Assembly (NCBI GenBank): GCA_002344885.1
Contig: DDUQ01000081.1
Coordinates: 2,329-66,328 of the forward strand
Direction of reading: 5' to 3'
Source of the DNA: Comamonadaceae bacterium UBA2334
Lineage (GTDB): Bacteria > Pseudomonadota > Gammaproteobacteria > Burkholderiales > Burkholderiaceae_C
Length of the DNA: 64,000 nucleotides
The notes below the pieces were generated by a model, which saw only the letters and a program-made list of their open reading frames with translations, did not search any database and was not told the DNA's origin. Of this stretch, positions 27,298 through 36,117 are shown piece by piece. Both the position numbers and the translations under genes were made by a program. Each line of letters starts with the position of its first letter. Positions within the stretch are counted from its first letter, which is position 1.

Positions 27298-28047
27298 TCA
27301 ATTTGACGGTTGGACTTCTTTAAAAGTGACGTCCAGTTCAGTGATGTCAATGCGCACCAGAATTGGAAATGGCAGCACCGTCTGCCATGGCCCCATGCGC
27401 GGCGTCACCCGGCGGCGGGTGTAAAACCGAAAACCACTTGTTTCGGAGCAGGCCAACACTCGGTTGGCAGCTGTGGCCCAACTACCGATCACATCTGCTG
27501 TGTAGTCGTGCTGTATGAGGTGGTGCGCATCGTCCAAATGGAATGCCTGCCGGGCCGAGTGGGTGGGCACACTGCCATCGAACTCCGCTACCAGCCCCAA
27601 CCCCGCACAGCGGTCGGCCGTTGTAGGAAGGGACACGCGAACGCCCGGTTCAGCCAGTAGAAACGGAAACGACAGGTAGTTCCATAGCGCATAGCCACCG
27701 AAGTACAACATGTCCAACTTGTCCCAAAGCAGACGTTTGCTCAGGCGTTTGAACTGGTTTCGCGGGTGCGCCCGTTCGGCCAGCAGCTTCCCATCCGCTT
27801 CTTGGAGGGCGATGTGGTCGGGTGTCCACACGCCCAGTTTGCCTTGCCCACCGTAATGGTGTAGCTCCACTCGACGCTGGTGTGGCCAAAGCCGCACCTT
27901 CACACCGACCAGGGCCGAACCCTGTCCGTGGCTGCTGAATGCCAGGCCTGATGATGTCAGTGCGAAGTCAATCGAATCCACCGATTGCCAGCGTGTCAGA
28001 CCGCCGTGAGCTTCGCACAAATCAATCAGAAGGGATTCAGCGTTCAT
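27298..28047 (-). CDS. Conserved hypothetical protein, 249 aa
   Basis: I do not recognise a named domain. The protein has no signal peptide. It is beta-rich, with alternating strands (VGVKVRLWPHQRRVELHHYG, GKLGVWTPDHIALQ) and looks like a single-domain lipocalin/YceI-like or START-like fold, which is only an impression. Its ATG overlaps the stop of the upstream HEAT-like gene by 4 bases (ATGA), so the two are translationally coupled. It converges on cti with 19 bases between stops. Confidence 0.75.
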   Translation of the reverse strand: MNAESLLIDLCEAHGGLTRWQSVDSIDFALTSSGLAFSSHGQGSALVGVKVRLWPHQRRVELHHYGGQGKLGVWTPDHIALQEADGKLLAERAHPRNQFKRLSKRLLWDKLDMLYFGGYALWNYLSFPFLLAEPGVRVSLPTTADRCAGLGLVAEFDGSVPTHSARQAFHLDDAHHLIQHDYTADVIGSWATAANRVLACSETSGFRFYTRRRVTPRMGPWQTVLPFPILVRIDITELDVTFKEVQPSN

Positions 28048-28610
28048 GTCGCAGTTGCCTTTCGTGTCTGTGACAGGGTCGCCAGCAGCTTTCTGCCCCG
28101 TGCGCGCACAGCGGGTGAGCCTTTGTCCATCATCGCTGCGATGTGCAAACGCGCTCGAGTTTCCAGATGAGGGTGGGCAGCGGCGAGATCAGCCAGCGCC
28201 TGCATGGCTGTGGTTTGCACGATGCGGCTGGCGTCCCGAGTGAATTCAAGCAAGATGCCCAAGACCTGCTCCACCTCGTTAGCCGACAGCATCAGACGGG
28301 TTAGCATGGGCGCTACGTGCCAGCGCACCTCTGGTTGTGTCTTGGTGGCCAACGGGCCCAGTAGCAACGCCTTGTGTGCATTCAACAAGCTGGGCTGAAC
28401 AGCGGAGGCCTTCTCGGCTGCATCGGCGCATCGCATGCTGATCACGGGATCATCGCCAGCCATACCTTGCATCAGCACTGCCATGGCACCTGGCTGCTCG
28501 AGTGCGATGGTAGCAACGCGGTTGGCCTGCCCGATGGATCGTCGGTCACCACCCGCCAACAGTGGCAGCAGATCAGTCAGTGGAATGGGGTTGTCTGCGG
28601 TGGCATTCAT
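28044..28610 (-). CDS. HEAT-like helical repeat protein
   Basis: A 188-residue, all-helical cytosolic protein with about five degenerate two-helix repeats (for example DPVISMRCADAAEKA, QPEVRWHVAPMLTRL, ASRIVQTTAMQALADLA, SPAVRARGRKLLATL), the look of HEAT/Armadillo scaffolds. Such proteins usually bind protein partners. The coupled downstream gene of unknown function is the obvious candidate partner. Confidence 0.72.
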   Translation of the reverse strand: MNATADNPIPLTDLLPLLAGGDRRSIGQANRVATIALEQPGAMAVLMQGMAGDDPVISMRCADAAEKASAVQPSLLNAHKALLLGPLATKTQPEVRWHVAPMLTRLMLSANEVEQVLGILLEFTRDASRIVQTTAMQALADLAAAHPHLETRARLHIAAMMDKGSPAVRARGRKLLATLSQTRKATAT

Positions 28611-28775
28611 GATTGGGGCGGAGTGACGCCATTTTCTGCCATGAATGCTGCCAGTGCCTTTTCCGAGGGTGGTGTCATCGCTGAGTGCAACGCTTGGCGC
28701 AAGTCGACTCGCGAATCACACACTCTTGTCATTGCTTTCTGGCGGCTCGGGCTTTGACCGCCAGCCCGGAAAGGG

Positions 28776-29498
28776 TTAGGGGCTCACTTCGATCATCACT
28801 TCATTTCGGCGCAGCATGGGCAAGCTCCATGGCGGGTTGTAGCGCGCCAACTGTGGGCCGCCAATGGTCCTGATGTTGCGCTCGGCCAGCCACGCCAGCA
28901 ACTCGTCGGTGCGCTGCTGTGTGCCGGCCTCTGTGTTGAAGCCCGCGTACCGTAACACCGCCCACGTTTTGGCGGGCACTTCACGCAACTGCACCGCCGG
29001 GTTGTTGGGCTTGGGCAGGGTGGCAAGGGTGTAGCCGCTGGGCATCACAAAGTGCACCCGCCAGCGGTTGGCCCCTTGCATGGCAGGGGGTGGTTCGTCG
29101 GCAGACGGGGCCGTGGGCAGGGGCTCCAGCGCCACCGGCGCAGTCATGGCAATCTTCTGGGACGTGGCTTTGCCGGTTGACTGAACAGGTTCCAGCGTGA
29201 CAGGCACCGTCATCGCAATTTTTTCAGCTCCCTGGTTGGGGGCCTGGCCGGCGGCCACGTTGTTGCCGAAGATGTAGTCGGCAATCGCGCGAAACCCTTT
29301 GTTGGATGCCGCGTCCATGTCGCCTTCCACAAACGTCTCGGCCACGATGAAGGGCGCATAGCGCCGCAGCTCAATGTTGCCGTGCTGTGACACGGTTTCA
29401 AACTTGGGCTCTTCAGTGGCCATGGCAGCACCTCCGAGCAAGACGAGGGCCGCAGCGACGAACATGGGAAGGGCGTGTTTCACAAAGGGGTTCATCAT
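28776..29498 (-). CDS. SOUL family haem-binding protein
   Basis: A 240-residue protein with a signal peptide (to about residue 27). EEPKFETVSQHGNIELRRY, FRAIADYIFGNN, KIAMTVPV and KIAMTAPV (the paired substrate-loop motifs) and GYTLATLPKPNNP are typical of SOUL/HEBP proteins. It probably binds haem or tetrapyrrole in the periplasm. It lies 39 bases downstream of the cupin gene on the same strand. Confidence 0.9.
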   Translation of the reverse strand: MMNPFVKHALPMFVAAALVLLGGAAMATEEPKFETVSQHGNIELRRYAPFIVAETFVEGDMDAASNKGFRAIADYIFGNNVAAGQAPNQGAEKIAMTVPVTLEPVQSTGKATSQKIAMTAPVALEPLPTAPSADEPPPAMQGANRWRVHFVMPSGYTLATLPKPNNPAVQLREVPAKTWAVLRYAGFNTEAGTQQRTDELLAWLAERNIRTIGGPQLARYNPPWSLPMLRRNEVMIEVSP

Positions 29499-29537
29499 GT
29501 GCGTGCTCAGGCTGGCTGAATGAGGGCAAGGGGTTTG

Positions 29538-30218
29538 TCATGGGGTCGCGGGAGGCAAATGCCCGGTTTTGACCAGAATCAGGCACCCCTCCCGGCTGAA
29601 GGGCTGATGCTGGCTGAGGTGGGGGCTGCGCAGCCAGTGCCCTGCCGGGTAATCGCCGTGCTCGTCTGAAAAAACGCCTTCCACCACAAAAATTTCTTCC
29701 CCGCCAAAGTGGCGGTGCGGGTTGAAAAACGTGCCCGGTGCCCACCGCACCAGGGCCGTGTGCTGGGTTTCGAACGACGACAGCGGCAACACTGTCAGGC
29801 CCGGCACCATGCCCTGGTACCACGTGGCAGCCCTGGTGTCGATCACGCAGCGTTCGGTGTCGGCCGGGTCCAGATGCCGCAGCTTCACGAACAGCAGGCA
29901 GCCGTCGGCCGAGTACGGTGCGTGGGCTGAGCCCGGCGGGTTCTTCAGGTAGGTGCCCGGCCCGTAGTGGCCCGCTTCGTCGCTCAGCGTGCCGTCGAGC
30001 ACCAGAATTTCTTCGCCCAGTTCGTGTGTGTGCGCGTCAAACCGGGCGCCGGGTGCATACCTCACGACGGAGGTGGCCCGCGCCACCTCGTCGCCGTCGC
30101 GCTCCAGCATCCTGCGCTCAACCCGCGCGCAGGGTGAGGCGTGCCACGGCAGGGCTGCGCTGTTCACCACGGCACGCTGTGTGAGGTCGGCGTGCAGGCG
30201 AGTGTGAGCGGGCGTCAC
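29538..30218 (-). CDS. ChrR-like double cupin protein
   Basis: A 226-residue bicupin. Each half has a metal motif: DAHTHELGEEILVLDG and NPHRHFGGEEIFVVEG, then GTYLKNPPGSAHAPYS and GHWLRSPHLSQHQPFS. This duplicates the cupin domain of the anti-sigma factor ChrR, which senses singlet oxygen; the N-terminal zinc anti-sigma domain of ChrR is missing, so it is not itself a classical anti-sigma factor. Its ATG overlaps the stop of the small Cys-rich gene by 4 bases. A role in oxidative stress sensing is inference. Confidence 0.85.
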   Translation of the reverse strand: MTPAHTRLHADLTQRAVVNSAALPWHASPCARVERRMLERDGDEVARATSVVRYAPGARFDAHTHELGEEILVLDGTLSDEAGHYGPGTYLKNPPGSAHAPYSADGCLLFVKLRHLDPADTERCVIDTRAATWYQGMVPGLTVLPLSSFETQHTALVRWAPGTFFNPHRHFGGEEIFVVEGVFSDEHGDYPAGHWLRSPHLSQHQPFSREGCLILVKTGHLPPATP

Positions 30219-30388
30219 GCTGCCGCCTTGTGGTCGTCAGTCATCCGGTCGTGGCCTGTCTCGGGCAGGGTCGGTGGGTGTGGGGGGCGGCACATTTTCT
30301 CGCCGTCCCACTGTTGTCCGCACCAGCAACGGCCCTCGGCATCAATGATGCAGGTGCCTGTGCCGCAGCAGCGTTCATCGTCTTGCAT
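30215..30388 (-). CDS. Small cysteine-rich protein, 57 aa
   Basis: Six cysteines in the first 33 residues (ERCCGTGTCIID, GRCWCGQQWDGEKMC) suggest a metal site or iron-sulfur-like cluster. I chose the internal ATG at 30388 because the extension to 30454 runs into the upstream gene. Overlaps the cupin gene by ATGA, so it is translationally coupled to it. Function unknown. Confidence 0.65.
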   Translation of the reverse strand: MQDDERCCGTGTCIIDAEGRCWCGQQWDGEKMCRPPHPPTLPETGHDRMTDDHKAAA

Positions 30389-30416
30389 GGTGGTTCTGCC
30401 TGGCTTGCAAGCCGTG

Positions 30417-30593
30417 TCAGGCCGGGTGACCGGTGTGTGGGGCTTTATCGGCATGGATCACTTGGCCCATCGGGCGGTTGGCCTTTTGTGCCAGCAACCA
30501 GAATGTGCCCACCAGCATGCCGGCTGCCAGTGTGACCGAGCCCAGCGCCGCCAGGCCGTACTTGGAGGCAAACAACAAAGCAAAAACTTCCAT
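30417..30593 (-). CDS. Small DUF3149-like membrane protein, 58 aa
   Basis: One transmembrane helix (YGLAALGSVTLAAGMLVGTFW) after a short N-terminus MEVFALLFASK, and a polar tail. It resembles the tiny DUF3149 membrane proteins, with moderate certainty. The start at 30593 has CAGGAG 6 bases upstream. It is the first gene of the small Cys-rich/cupin/SOUL run. Confidence 0.6.
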   Translation of the reverse strand: MEVFALLFASKYGLAALGSVTLAAGMLVGTFWLLAQKANRPMGQVIHADKAPHTGHPA

Positions 30594-30683
30594 GATGTTC
30601 TCCTGAATAGCAAACAAATGTTTTTTGGCAAGGGGTAGAGGGCTTCAACACTGTTGACTCACGTCACCCCGAGGAGCCCTTGC

Positions 30684-30705
30684 AGCTGCGGCGGTTGCCG
30701 CAGCT
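30684..30705 (-). terminator. Hairpin downstream of the fasciclin gene
   Basis: A perfect 9-bp stem AGCTGCGGC/GCCGCAGCT with a 4-base loop begins 20 bases after the fasciclin stop. No T-run follows on the minus strand, so it may be a stabilising hairpin or a weak terminator rather than a classical one. Confidence 0.5.
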
Positions 30706-30724
30706 TCGGGCGACGGCCAGTGGC

Positions 30725-31180
30725 TCAGTTGGGGAGGATGACGGTGTCGATCACGTGGATCACGCCGTTGTCGGCCACGATGTCGGTCTTGGTGACGTTG
30801 GCGTTGTCCACCTTCACGCCGCCCTGTGTGGTCACGGTGACGGTGGTGCCCTGCACGGTCTTGACTTCACCCGCCTTCACATCGGCCGCCATCACTTTGC
30901 CGGGCACGACGTGGTAGGTCAGCACGGCGGACAGCTTGGCTTTGTCTTTCAGCAGCGCATCCAACTGGTCCTTGGGAATTTTGGCAAACGCTTCGTCGGT
31001 GGGGGCAAACACTGTGAACGGCCCTTTACCTTTGAGGGTGTCAACCAGACCTGCTGCCTGCAGCGCGGTGGCAAGGGTCTTGAACGAACCCGCTGCGACG
31101 GCGGTATCCACGATGTCTTTGGCTTGCACGGCAGTGGCGGCAAACGCAGTCAAGGCGATGGCAATGAGTGACTTTTTCAT
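30725..31180 (-). CDS. Exported fasciclin-domain protein
   Basis: A 151-residue protein with a signal peptide (to about residue 20, VQA) and a single FAS1 domain: SFKTLATALQAAGLVDTLKG, FTVFAPTDEAFAKI, LTYHVVPGKVMAADV, GVIHVIDTVILP. FAS1 domains mediate adhesion or protein contacts at the cell surface; in alpha/betaproteobacteria they also appear in light and singlet-oxygen regulons. ATG 31180 has GGAG 7 bases upstream; the longer start at 31216 is rejected. Confidence 0.9.
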   Translation of the reverse strand: MKKSLIAIALTAFAATAVQAKDIVDTAVAAGSFKTLATALQAAGLVDTLKGKGPFTVFAPTDEAFAKIPKDQLDALLKDKAKLSAVLTYHVVPGKVMAADVKAGEVKTVQGTTVTVTTQGGVKVDNANVTKTDIVADNGVIHVIDTVILPN

Positions 31181-31264
31181 GGGGAAACTCCTGATGGGTT
31201 GAAGACACAGACACATTCCAAGCGAAATGTGAGCGCATTATTGAACCCATAGGTTTCCATATGA

Positions 31265-31274
31265 ACCGTACGGT
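31265..31274 (+). promoter_or_regulatory. 10-bp palindrome between fasciclin and BLUF genes
   Basis: ACCGTACGGT is perfectly self-complementary and sits in the AT-rich part of the 288-base divergent region (31181-31468), next to TATAAACATTATGCT. It could be an operator or part of a promoter. Nothing else recognisable is present in this region. Confidence 0.3.
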
Positions 31275-31468
31275 CTATAAACATTATGCTTTGTATGGAT
31301 TTGTACTTGATGATGTCGGTTGTGCTCAAAATCCCGCGTCAGAAACAGGTCATGCGGCTTTGGTAACGTTGTTCCAGGGGCCGCGCTGGTCCATACTGTC
31401 AATGGCCGGGGCGCTTGCCATTGCCACTGCCAACGCTAGCAGCCACATCAACCGGGGGTTCACACAGC

Positions 31469-31888
31469 ATGCTCATCCGCGTCATTTACCTCAGCAAAGC
31501 GGTGGTGCCTCAAACTGCCGAGACCGCTCAGGCCCTGCTGCGCAAGGCGCAGGCCAACAACCAGGCCAACGGCATCACCGGTGTGCTGTGCCAGGGGCAG
31601 GGCGTCTACCTGCAGGCGCTCGAAGGCGAGCGAAAGGCCGTGACCGACCTGTACGCCCGCATCTACGCCGACCCCCGCCACACCAATGTGGAAATGCTGC
31701 ATTGCGAGAGCATTGCCCAGCGCCGCTACGAAAACTGGTCCATGGCACACGTCAGCCTGTCCGACCTCGACCCTGAAACCAAAATAGACTGGCCCGAGTT
31801 CGACCCCTACTCCGTGACCGGCCTGTTGGTCATGGCCCGCATCGATGACCTGCTGGCCTCGGGCACGGCCATCGAGGGATCGGCCTGA
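31469..31888 (+). CDS. BLUF domain blue-light sensor
   Basis: A 139-residue stand-alone BLUF protein. Tyr7, Asn31 and Gln49 have the same spacing as the flavin-contacting Tyr21, Asn45 and Gln63 of AppA, and Trp90 and Met92 match its Trp104 and Met106. So all known photochemical residues are present. It should bind FAD and switch on blue light. No output domain is attached, so it must act on a separate partner. The start MLIRVIYL is chosen because BLUF domains begin here and a GGGGG lies upstream; longer readings from 31261 or 31415 are not family-like. Confidence 0.88.
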   Translation: MLIRVIYLSKAVVPQTAETAQALLRKAQANNQANGITGVLCQGQGVYLQALEGERKAVTDLYARIYADPRHTNVEMLHCESIAQRRYENWSMAHVSLSDLDPETKIDWPEFDPYSVTGLLVMARIDDLLASGTAIEGSA

Positions 31889-32088
31889 CGAGTTAGATTC
31901 CATAACGTCGATCGCACGTGTTTCAGCCGGGTGGATGGCGTGTGTCACACGGATGAGGCCAGCTTGCCTCACTCGGGTGGCATGGGCTGCGTGCGCAGCC
32001 TGGGCGTCCGCCCAGGGTTTGCCTGCGTTGTGGCGGTAGCATTTCGACACCGATCGCTTCGGTGATTCAGAAATCCAAGGAATAGTCA

Positions 32089-33093
32089 GTGTTTCGTTCT
32101 TTTTTCCTCAACAAGCGATGGGCCCTGTGGGCCTGGCCCGGTGTGGTGCTCATCCTGGCTGCTGTCTGGTATCAGGTGCAGGTTTCCGTCCAGATCAACG
32201 ATTGGTACGGCGGGTTTTATGACTACCTGCAGAAAATCCTGTCCCAACCCGGCTCGACCAGTTTGTCCGAGTTCTACGGCTTCCTCTGGTCCTTCGGCAA
32301 GATTGCCGTGGTGGCTGTTGTGGTGGCGGTGTTTGTCGGCTTCTTCACCAAGCACTGGATTTTTCGCTGGCGCACCGCCATGACCGAGTTTTACGAAAGC
32401 CAGTGGCACAAGGTGCGCCACATCGAAGGGGCGTCTCAGCGCGTGCAGGAGGACACCGCCATGTTCTCCCGCATCATGCAGGGGCTGGGTGTGAGCTTCA
32501 TGCGCTCGGTCATGACGCTGGTCGCGTTCTTGCCCATTCTGTGGGGCCTGTCGGCCAAAGTGACCGAGCTGCCGCTGGTGGGCCAGGTTGACCAGGGGCT
32601 GGTGTACGTGGCGTTGCTGTCCGCCATCGGGGGTACCACACTGCTGATGCTGGCGGGTATTCGCCTGCCGGGTCTGGAGTTCAACAACCAGCTCACCGAG
32701 GCAGCCTACCGCAAGGAACTGGTGCTGGGTGAGGACGACACCAGCCGCGCCCACCCGCCCAAGCTGCGCGAGCTGTGGGGTGCGTTGCGCACCAATCACT
32801 TCCGCTTGTACTTCAACTACCTGTACTTTGACGTGGCCAAGTGGTCGTATCTGCAGTTCAGTGTGTTGATCCCGCTCATCGCGTTGGGGCCCACGCTGGT
32901 GGCGGGCGTCATCACGCTGGGTGTTTTCCAGCAAATCTCCAACGCTTTCGACAAGGTTGAAAACTCGTTTCAGTACCTGGTCAACAGTTGGGAAACCATT
33001 GTGGAGCTGATCTCGGTCTTCAAGCGCCTGTGGGCGTTTGAACGGGCCATTGCCGACGCGCCAGACGGCCCGCCGGTCCCGGATGCCGGCTGA
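32089..33093 (+). CDS. SbmA/BacA-like family transporter
   Basis: A 334-residue integral membrane protein starting at GTG 32089. MFRSFFLNKRWALWAWPG, then VQINDWYGGFYDYLQKIL, FFTKHWIFRWRTAMTEFYES and HRIEG-type loops match the SbmA/BacA membrane domain (peptide-antibiotic and cobalamin importers, proton driven, no ABC ATPase). It is shorter than E. coli SbmA (about 406) but the core helices and the C-terminal WETIVELISVFKRLWAFE are present. It may admit antimicrobial peptides. No ATPase is fused. Confidence 0.87.
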   Translation: MFRSFFLNKRWALWAWPGVVLILAAVWYQVQVSVQINDWYGGFYDYLQKILSQPGSTSLSEFYGFLWSFGKIAVVAVVVAVFVGFFTKHWIFRWRTAMTEFYESQWHKVRHIEGASQRVQEDTAMFSRIMQGLGVSFMRSVMTLVAFLPILWGLSAKVTELPLVGQVDQGLVYVALLSAIGGTTLLMLAGIRLPGLEFNNQLTEAAYRKELVLGEDDTSRAHPPKLRELWGALRTNHFRLYFNYLYFDVAKWSYLQFSVLIPLIALGPTLVAGVITLGVFQQISNAFDKVENSFQYLVNSWETIVELISVFKRLWAFERAIADAPDGPPVPDAG

Positions 33094-33117
33094 ACCTTCA
33101 ACCGGCTCGACCGTTCA

Positions 33118-34464
33118 TCAGCGCGGGTAGATGCGCGAGGCCAGCGGCTTGTTCACATAGCCAGGCAGAAAGCGGCAGTCTTTGGCCGCAGCGCCGGGCT
33201 GCTGCAGGCAACTGGCAGCAATGCCTGCCGGTGTGGGCTTCTGGCCTTTTTCCACCCAGGCCAGCAGCGCGTTGAACAGCGGCGGGTAGTACGCGTCGCC
33301 CCAGTAGCTGTGCTCGGCTGAATCGACAAAGTTCTGCACCAACCGCTCGCCATTGCCTGCGGCTACCATGCGCTGTCGCAGGGTGTCGCTGCCTTCCACA
33401 AACACCGTGGCGTCGTTGATGCCGTGGGCGCTGATGACCGGCACCGCAAAGCGCCCGGCGTGGTCCACATCGGCGGCAAAACGGGCCACTGCGGCAGGGT
33501 CTGCCTTGAAGCGCGGCACGGCGGCGTTCAGCGCCGCATCGTCAGCCGAGCCCACGTAGCGCACGCCTGCGTTGCCAAATGGGCTGACGCCGCCGTTCTT
33601 GGCCACCACATCGCGCAGCGTGAAGGTGCCCCAGTTCAGGTGGCCCACCACCGAACTTTCAGGGATTTTCAGCACATCCACAATGGTTTTGAGCTTGCGC
33701 GCCTGCTCTGGCGTGCGCTGGGCGGCGGGCTTTCGCACGCCCAGGCATTCGTCGGCCCGGGCGGTCAGGTCGGCGTTGGTCAGCTTGCTGTCGGCTGGCA
33801 GGCCAATGGCCAGTGAGTAGGCGGGCTCGTCTGGCCGGGGCAGGTTGTTGCACAGGTGCTGGTAAATGGCACGCAAGTCCAGCCGGAAGTCGTACGTGGC
33901 GGGGCCAGCCACCACGCCGCTGGTCAGCAGCACGCCGGCCCATGACTTGGGGTACATCTCGGCCGCGCGGCTGGCCACCATGCCGCCCCATGACTGCCCG
34001 TGCAGCAGCGTGACGCGCGGCTTGGCCACATGGTCCACAAAAATGCGGCGCACACGCTCGGTGTCTTCGGCGGCGGTGGTCACGGCAAACCCGCCCTGGC
34101 GGAACACCGAGCCGGCCCAGGCGTGCCCTTCTTTGACGGTGATGGCCCAGCGCTTGATGTCTTCATCGGCCCGCGTGGTTTTGGGTTCGCCCAGCGACGG
34201 CCCGCCGTGCGCGTGCACCACCAGCACACCGCTCCACTTGGCGGGCATGACGATCAGGTAATGCGACTTGGCCGAGTCCTGCCCACGCAGGCAGCGGGCA
34301 CCCTCAGGCACGCCCGCCGGGCAGGCCTGCGCCGTGGGGGCCTGCTCCACCGAGGTTTGCGGCGGGGCGGCGTGTTGAGGGGTGGTTGGCCCGGTGGCGC
34401 AGCCTGCCAGCAGCAACAGGGAGGAGCCCAACAGGACCAATGCTGTGCGGGGGTGGTGTGTCAT
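33118..34464 (-). CDS. Alpha/beta hydrolase lipoprotein
   Basis: A 448-residue protein with a lipobox (LLLLAGC, Cys near residue 21). LLHGQSWGGMVAS holds the nucleophile elbow GQSWG, VVHAHGGPSLGE the oxyanion region, and a late SAHGINDATV and AEHSYWGD supply the acid and histidine. It is an envelope-anchored serine hydrolase, possibly a peptidase or esterase; the substrate is unknown. ATG 34464 gives the signal peptide; the upstream reading to 34560 does not. Confidence 0.85.
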   Translation of the reverse strand: MTHHPRTALVLLGSSLLLLAGCATGPTTPQHAAPPQTSVEQAPTAQACPAGVPEGARCLRGQDSAKSHYLIVMPAKWSGVLVVHAHGGPSLGEPKTTRADEDIKRWAITVKEGHAWAGSVFRQGGFAVTTAAEDTERVRRIFVDHVAKPRVTLLHGQSWGGMVASRAAEMYPKSWAGVLLTSGVVAGPATYDFRLDLRAIYQHLCNNLPRPDEPAYSLAIGLPADSKLTNADLTARADECLGVRKPAAQRTPEQARKLKTIVDVLKIPESSVVGHLNWGTFTLRDVVAKNGGVSPFGNAGVRYVGSADDAALNAAVPRFKADPAAVARFAADVDHAGRFAVPVISAHGINDATVFVEGSDTLRQRMVAAGNGERLVQNFVDSAEHSYWGDAYYPPLFNALLAWVEKGQKPTPAGIAASCLQQPGAAAKDCRFLPGYVNKPLASRIYPR

Positions 34465-34666
34465 GTGTGGTGGTGCCGGGTAGTGGTGAATCTGGTTTGG
34501 CCAAGATGGCACAAACATGGTCACACGACGTGCCGATGCGCGCCATGGGGCAAACGCCACCTCACGTCACGCACATGACGCGCGCCCCAGTCAGCAGGGC
34601 CATGGCAGGCCAGCCGCCGGACACACACTTTGATGCAAGCGGGCTTGAATTGTGTGGCATCACAGT

Positions 34667-34678
34667 AAAACATGTTTT
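34667..34678 (+). promoter_or_regulatory. AAAACATGTTTT palindrome upstream of the first Fic gene
   Basis: A perfect 12-bp palindrome 41 bases before the Fic ATG, in AT-rich sequence unlike the surrounding GC-rich DNA. Candidate operator or promoter element; binder unknown. Confidence 0.4.
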
Positions 34679-34719
34679 AATTTGAAATATTGCTATTAAA
34701 GCTCGTTTGCATTCATACC

Positions 34720-35892
34720 ATGGCTTCGCGCAATACCGGTTCCTACATCACATCCACCACCGCGGGTGAAGCCGTGCACGCCTTTGTGCCCGCACCCTTG
34801 CCGCCCGCTGCGCCTCCATTGAACCCCGCCGATTTCGCCCAGGCCAATCACGCTGCCGAAATGGCCCTGGCACGCTTGGCCGGGGTGGCGGGGCTGGTGC
34901 CGTCGGTGGACTGGTTGCTGTACAGCGCCATCCGCAAAGAAGCGTTGCTAACCTCGCAAATTGAAGGCACCCAGGCCACGCTGGTTGACCTGTTCAACGA
35001 CGAAGCCGGCCAAACCCTGGCCAACCCCGACGATGTGGAAGAAGTTACCAACTACCTGCGCGCCTTCCACCATGTGCAAAGCCAACTCCGCCGCCCCGAC
35101 GGCCTGCCACTGAGCGTGCGGCTGCTGTGCCAGGCCCACCGCCTGTTGATGGACGGCGTGCGCGGTGCCGGGCGGCAACCCGGCGAACTGCGCCAATCGC
35201 AAAACTGGATTGGCGGCACCCGGCCCGGCAACGCCGTTTTTGTGCCGCCCCCACCCCAGCACGTGCCCGCTTTGCTGGCCGATCTGGAGCGCTTCATCCA
35301 CCTTCCCCCGGCAACGTCTGGTCAGCCACAACTGGCGCTGCCCCCGCTGGTACGCATTGCGCTGGTGCATGTGCAGTTCGAAACCATCCACCCCTTTCTC
35401 GATGGCAACGGCCGCATGGGCCGGTTGCTGATTGCGGCACTCATCGAGCAATGGGGCCTGCTGCCCCAGCCCCTGATGTACGTCAGTGGTTTTCTCAAAC
35501 AACACCAGGCCGAGTACTACCGCCGCCTGGGTGCCGTGCGCACCGATGGCGACTGGGAGGGCTGGGTGGCCTTTTTTCTGGAGGGCGTGGCCGTGGCCGC
35601 CGAGCAGGCCGAGCGCAGCATCGTCGCGCTGGCCAGCCTCATCAACGCAGACCGCCGCCGCCTGTTGCAAACCCCCAGGGCCACCACCGCCAGTCTGCGC
35701 CTGTTCGAGTTGCTGCCCGCCATGCCACGCTTCTCCATCGAACAGGTGCGCCAGCGGCTGGACACCACCTTCCCCACCGCCAATGCCGCCGTCAAGTTGC
35801 TTCAAGACCTGGGGCTGGTCACTGAGCAGACGGGCCAGAAAAAACACCGCCTGTTCAGCTACGAAGCGTATGTGGCTTTGCTGAGTGATTGA
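34720..35892 (+). CDS. Fic family AMP-transferase, complete active site
   Basis: A 390-residue Fic protein. The catalytic motif HPFLDGNGRMGR is at residues 224-235 and fits HPFx(D/E)GNGRxxR. The inhibitory helix TSQIEGT (Thr78 to Glu82-Gly83) is N-terminal within the same chain, i.e. class II, so activity is probably held in check by Glu82. A C-terminal wing-helix-like segment (SIEQVRQRLDTTFPTANAAV written in two parts: SIEQVRQRLDTTFP and TANAAVKLLQDLG) suggests DNA binding. Fic enzymes transfer AMP (or other nucleotides) to hydroxyls of target proteins; the target is unknown. ATG 34720 is preferred over TTG 34690. Confidence 0.92.
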   Translation: MASRNTGSYITSTTAGEAVHAFVPAPLPPAAPPLNPADFAQANHAAEMALARLAGVAGLVPSVDWLLYSAIRKEALLTSQIEGTQATLVDLFNDEAGQTLANPDDVEEVTNYLRAFHHVQSQLRRPDGLPLSVRLLCQAHRLLMDGVRGAGRQPGELRQSQNWIGGTRPGNAVFVPPPPQHVPALLADLERFIHLPPATSGQPQLALPPLVRIALVHVQFETIHPFLDGNGRMGRLLIAALIEQWGLLPQPLMYVSGFLKQHQAEYYRRLGAVRTDGDWEGWVAFFLEGVAVAAEQAERSIVALASLINADRRRLLQTPRATTASLRLFELLPAMPRFSIEQVRQRLDTTFPTANAAVKLLQDLGLVTEQTGQKKHRLFSYEAYVALLSD

Positions 35893-36117
35893 ACAAGCCC
35901 GAAACTCCAACGTCTGATGTTTGATTTCGTTGGCGATACTGCGCGACCTTTGGCCAGGCGTGCCACGAACCGGGCGTGCAAAGTCGCGGAGTGGTGTACC
36001 CGGGCACCGAGCGGTTCCCGTTGCGCCACAGGCCCCATGCCATTGGTCAGCAAGCCAGAAGCGCCTGAGTCCTGCAATGGGTTCGAGCAGCGCGAAACGG
36101 TTTGAACCTCAACGAAG

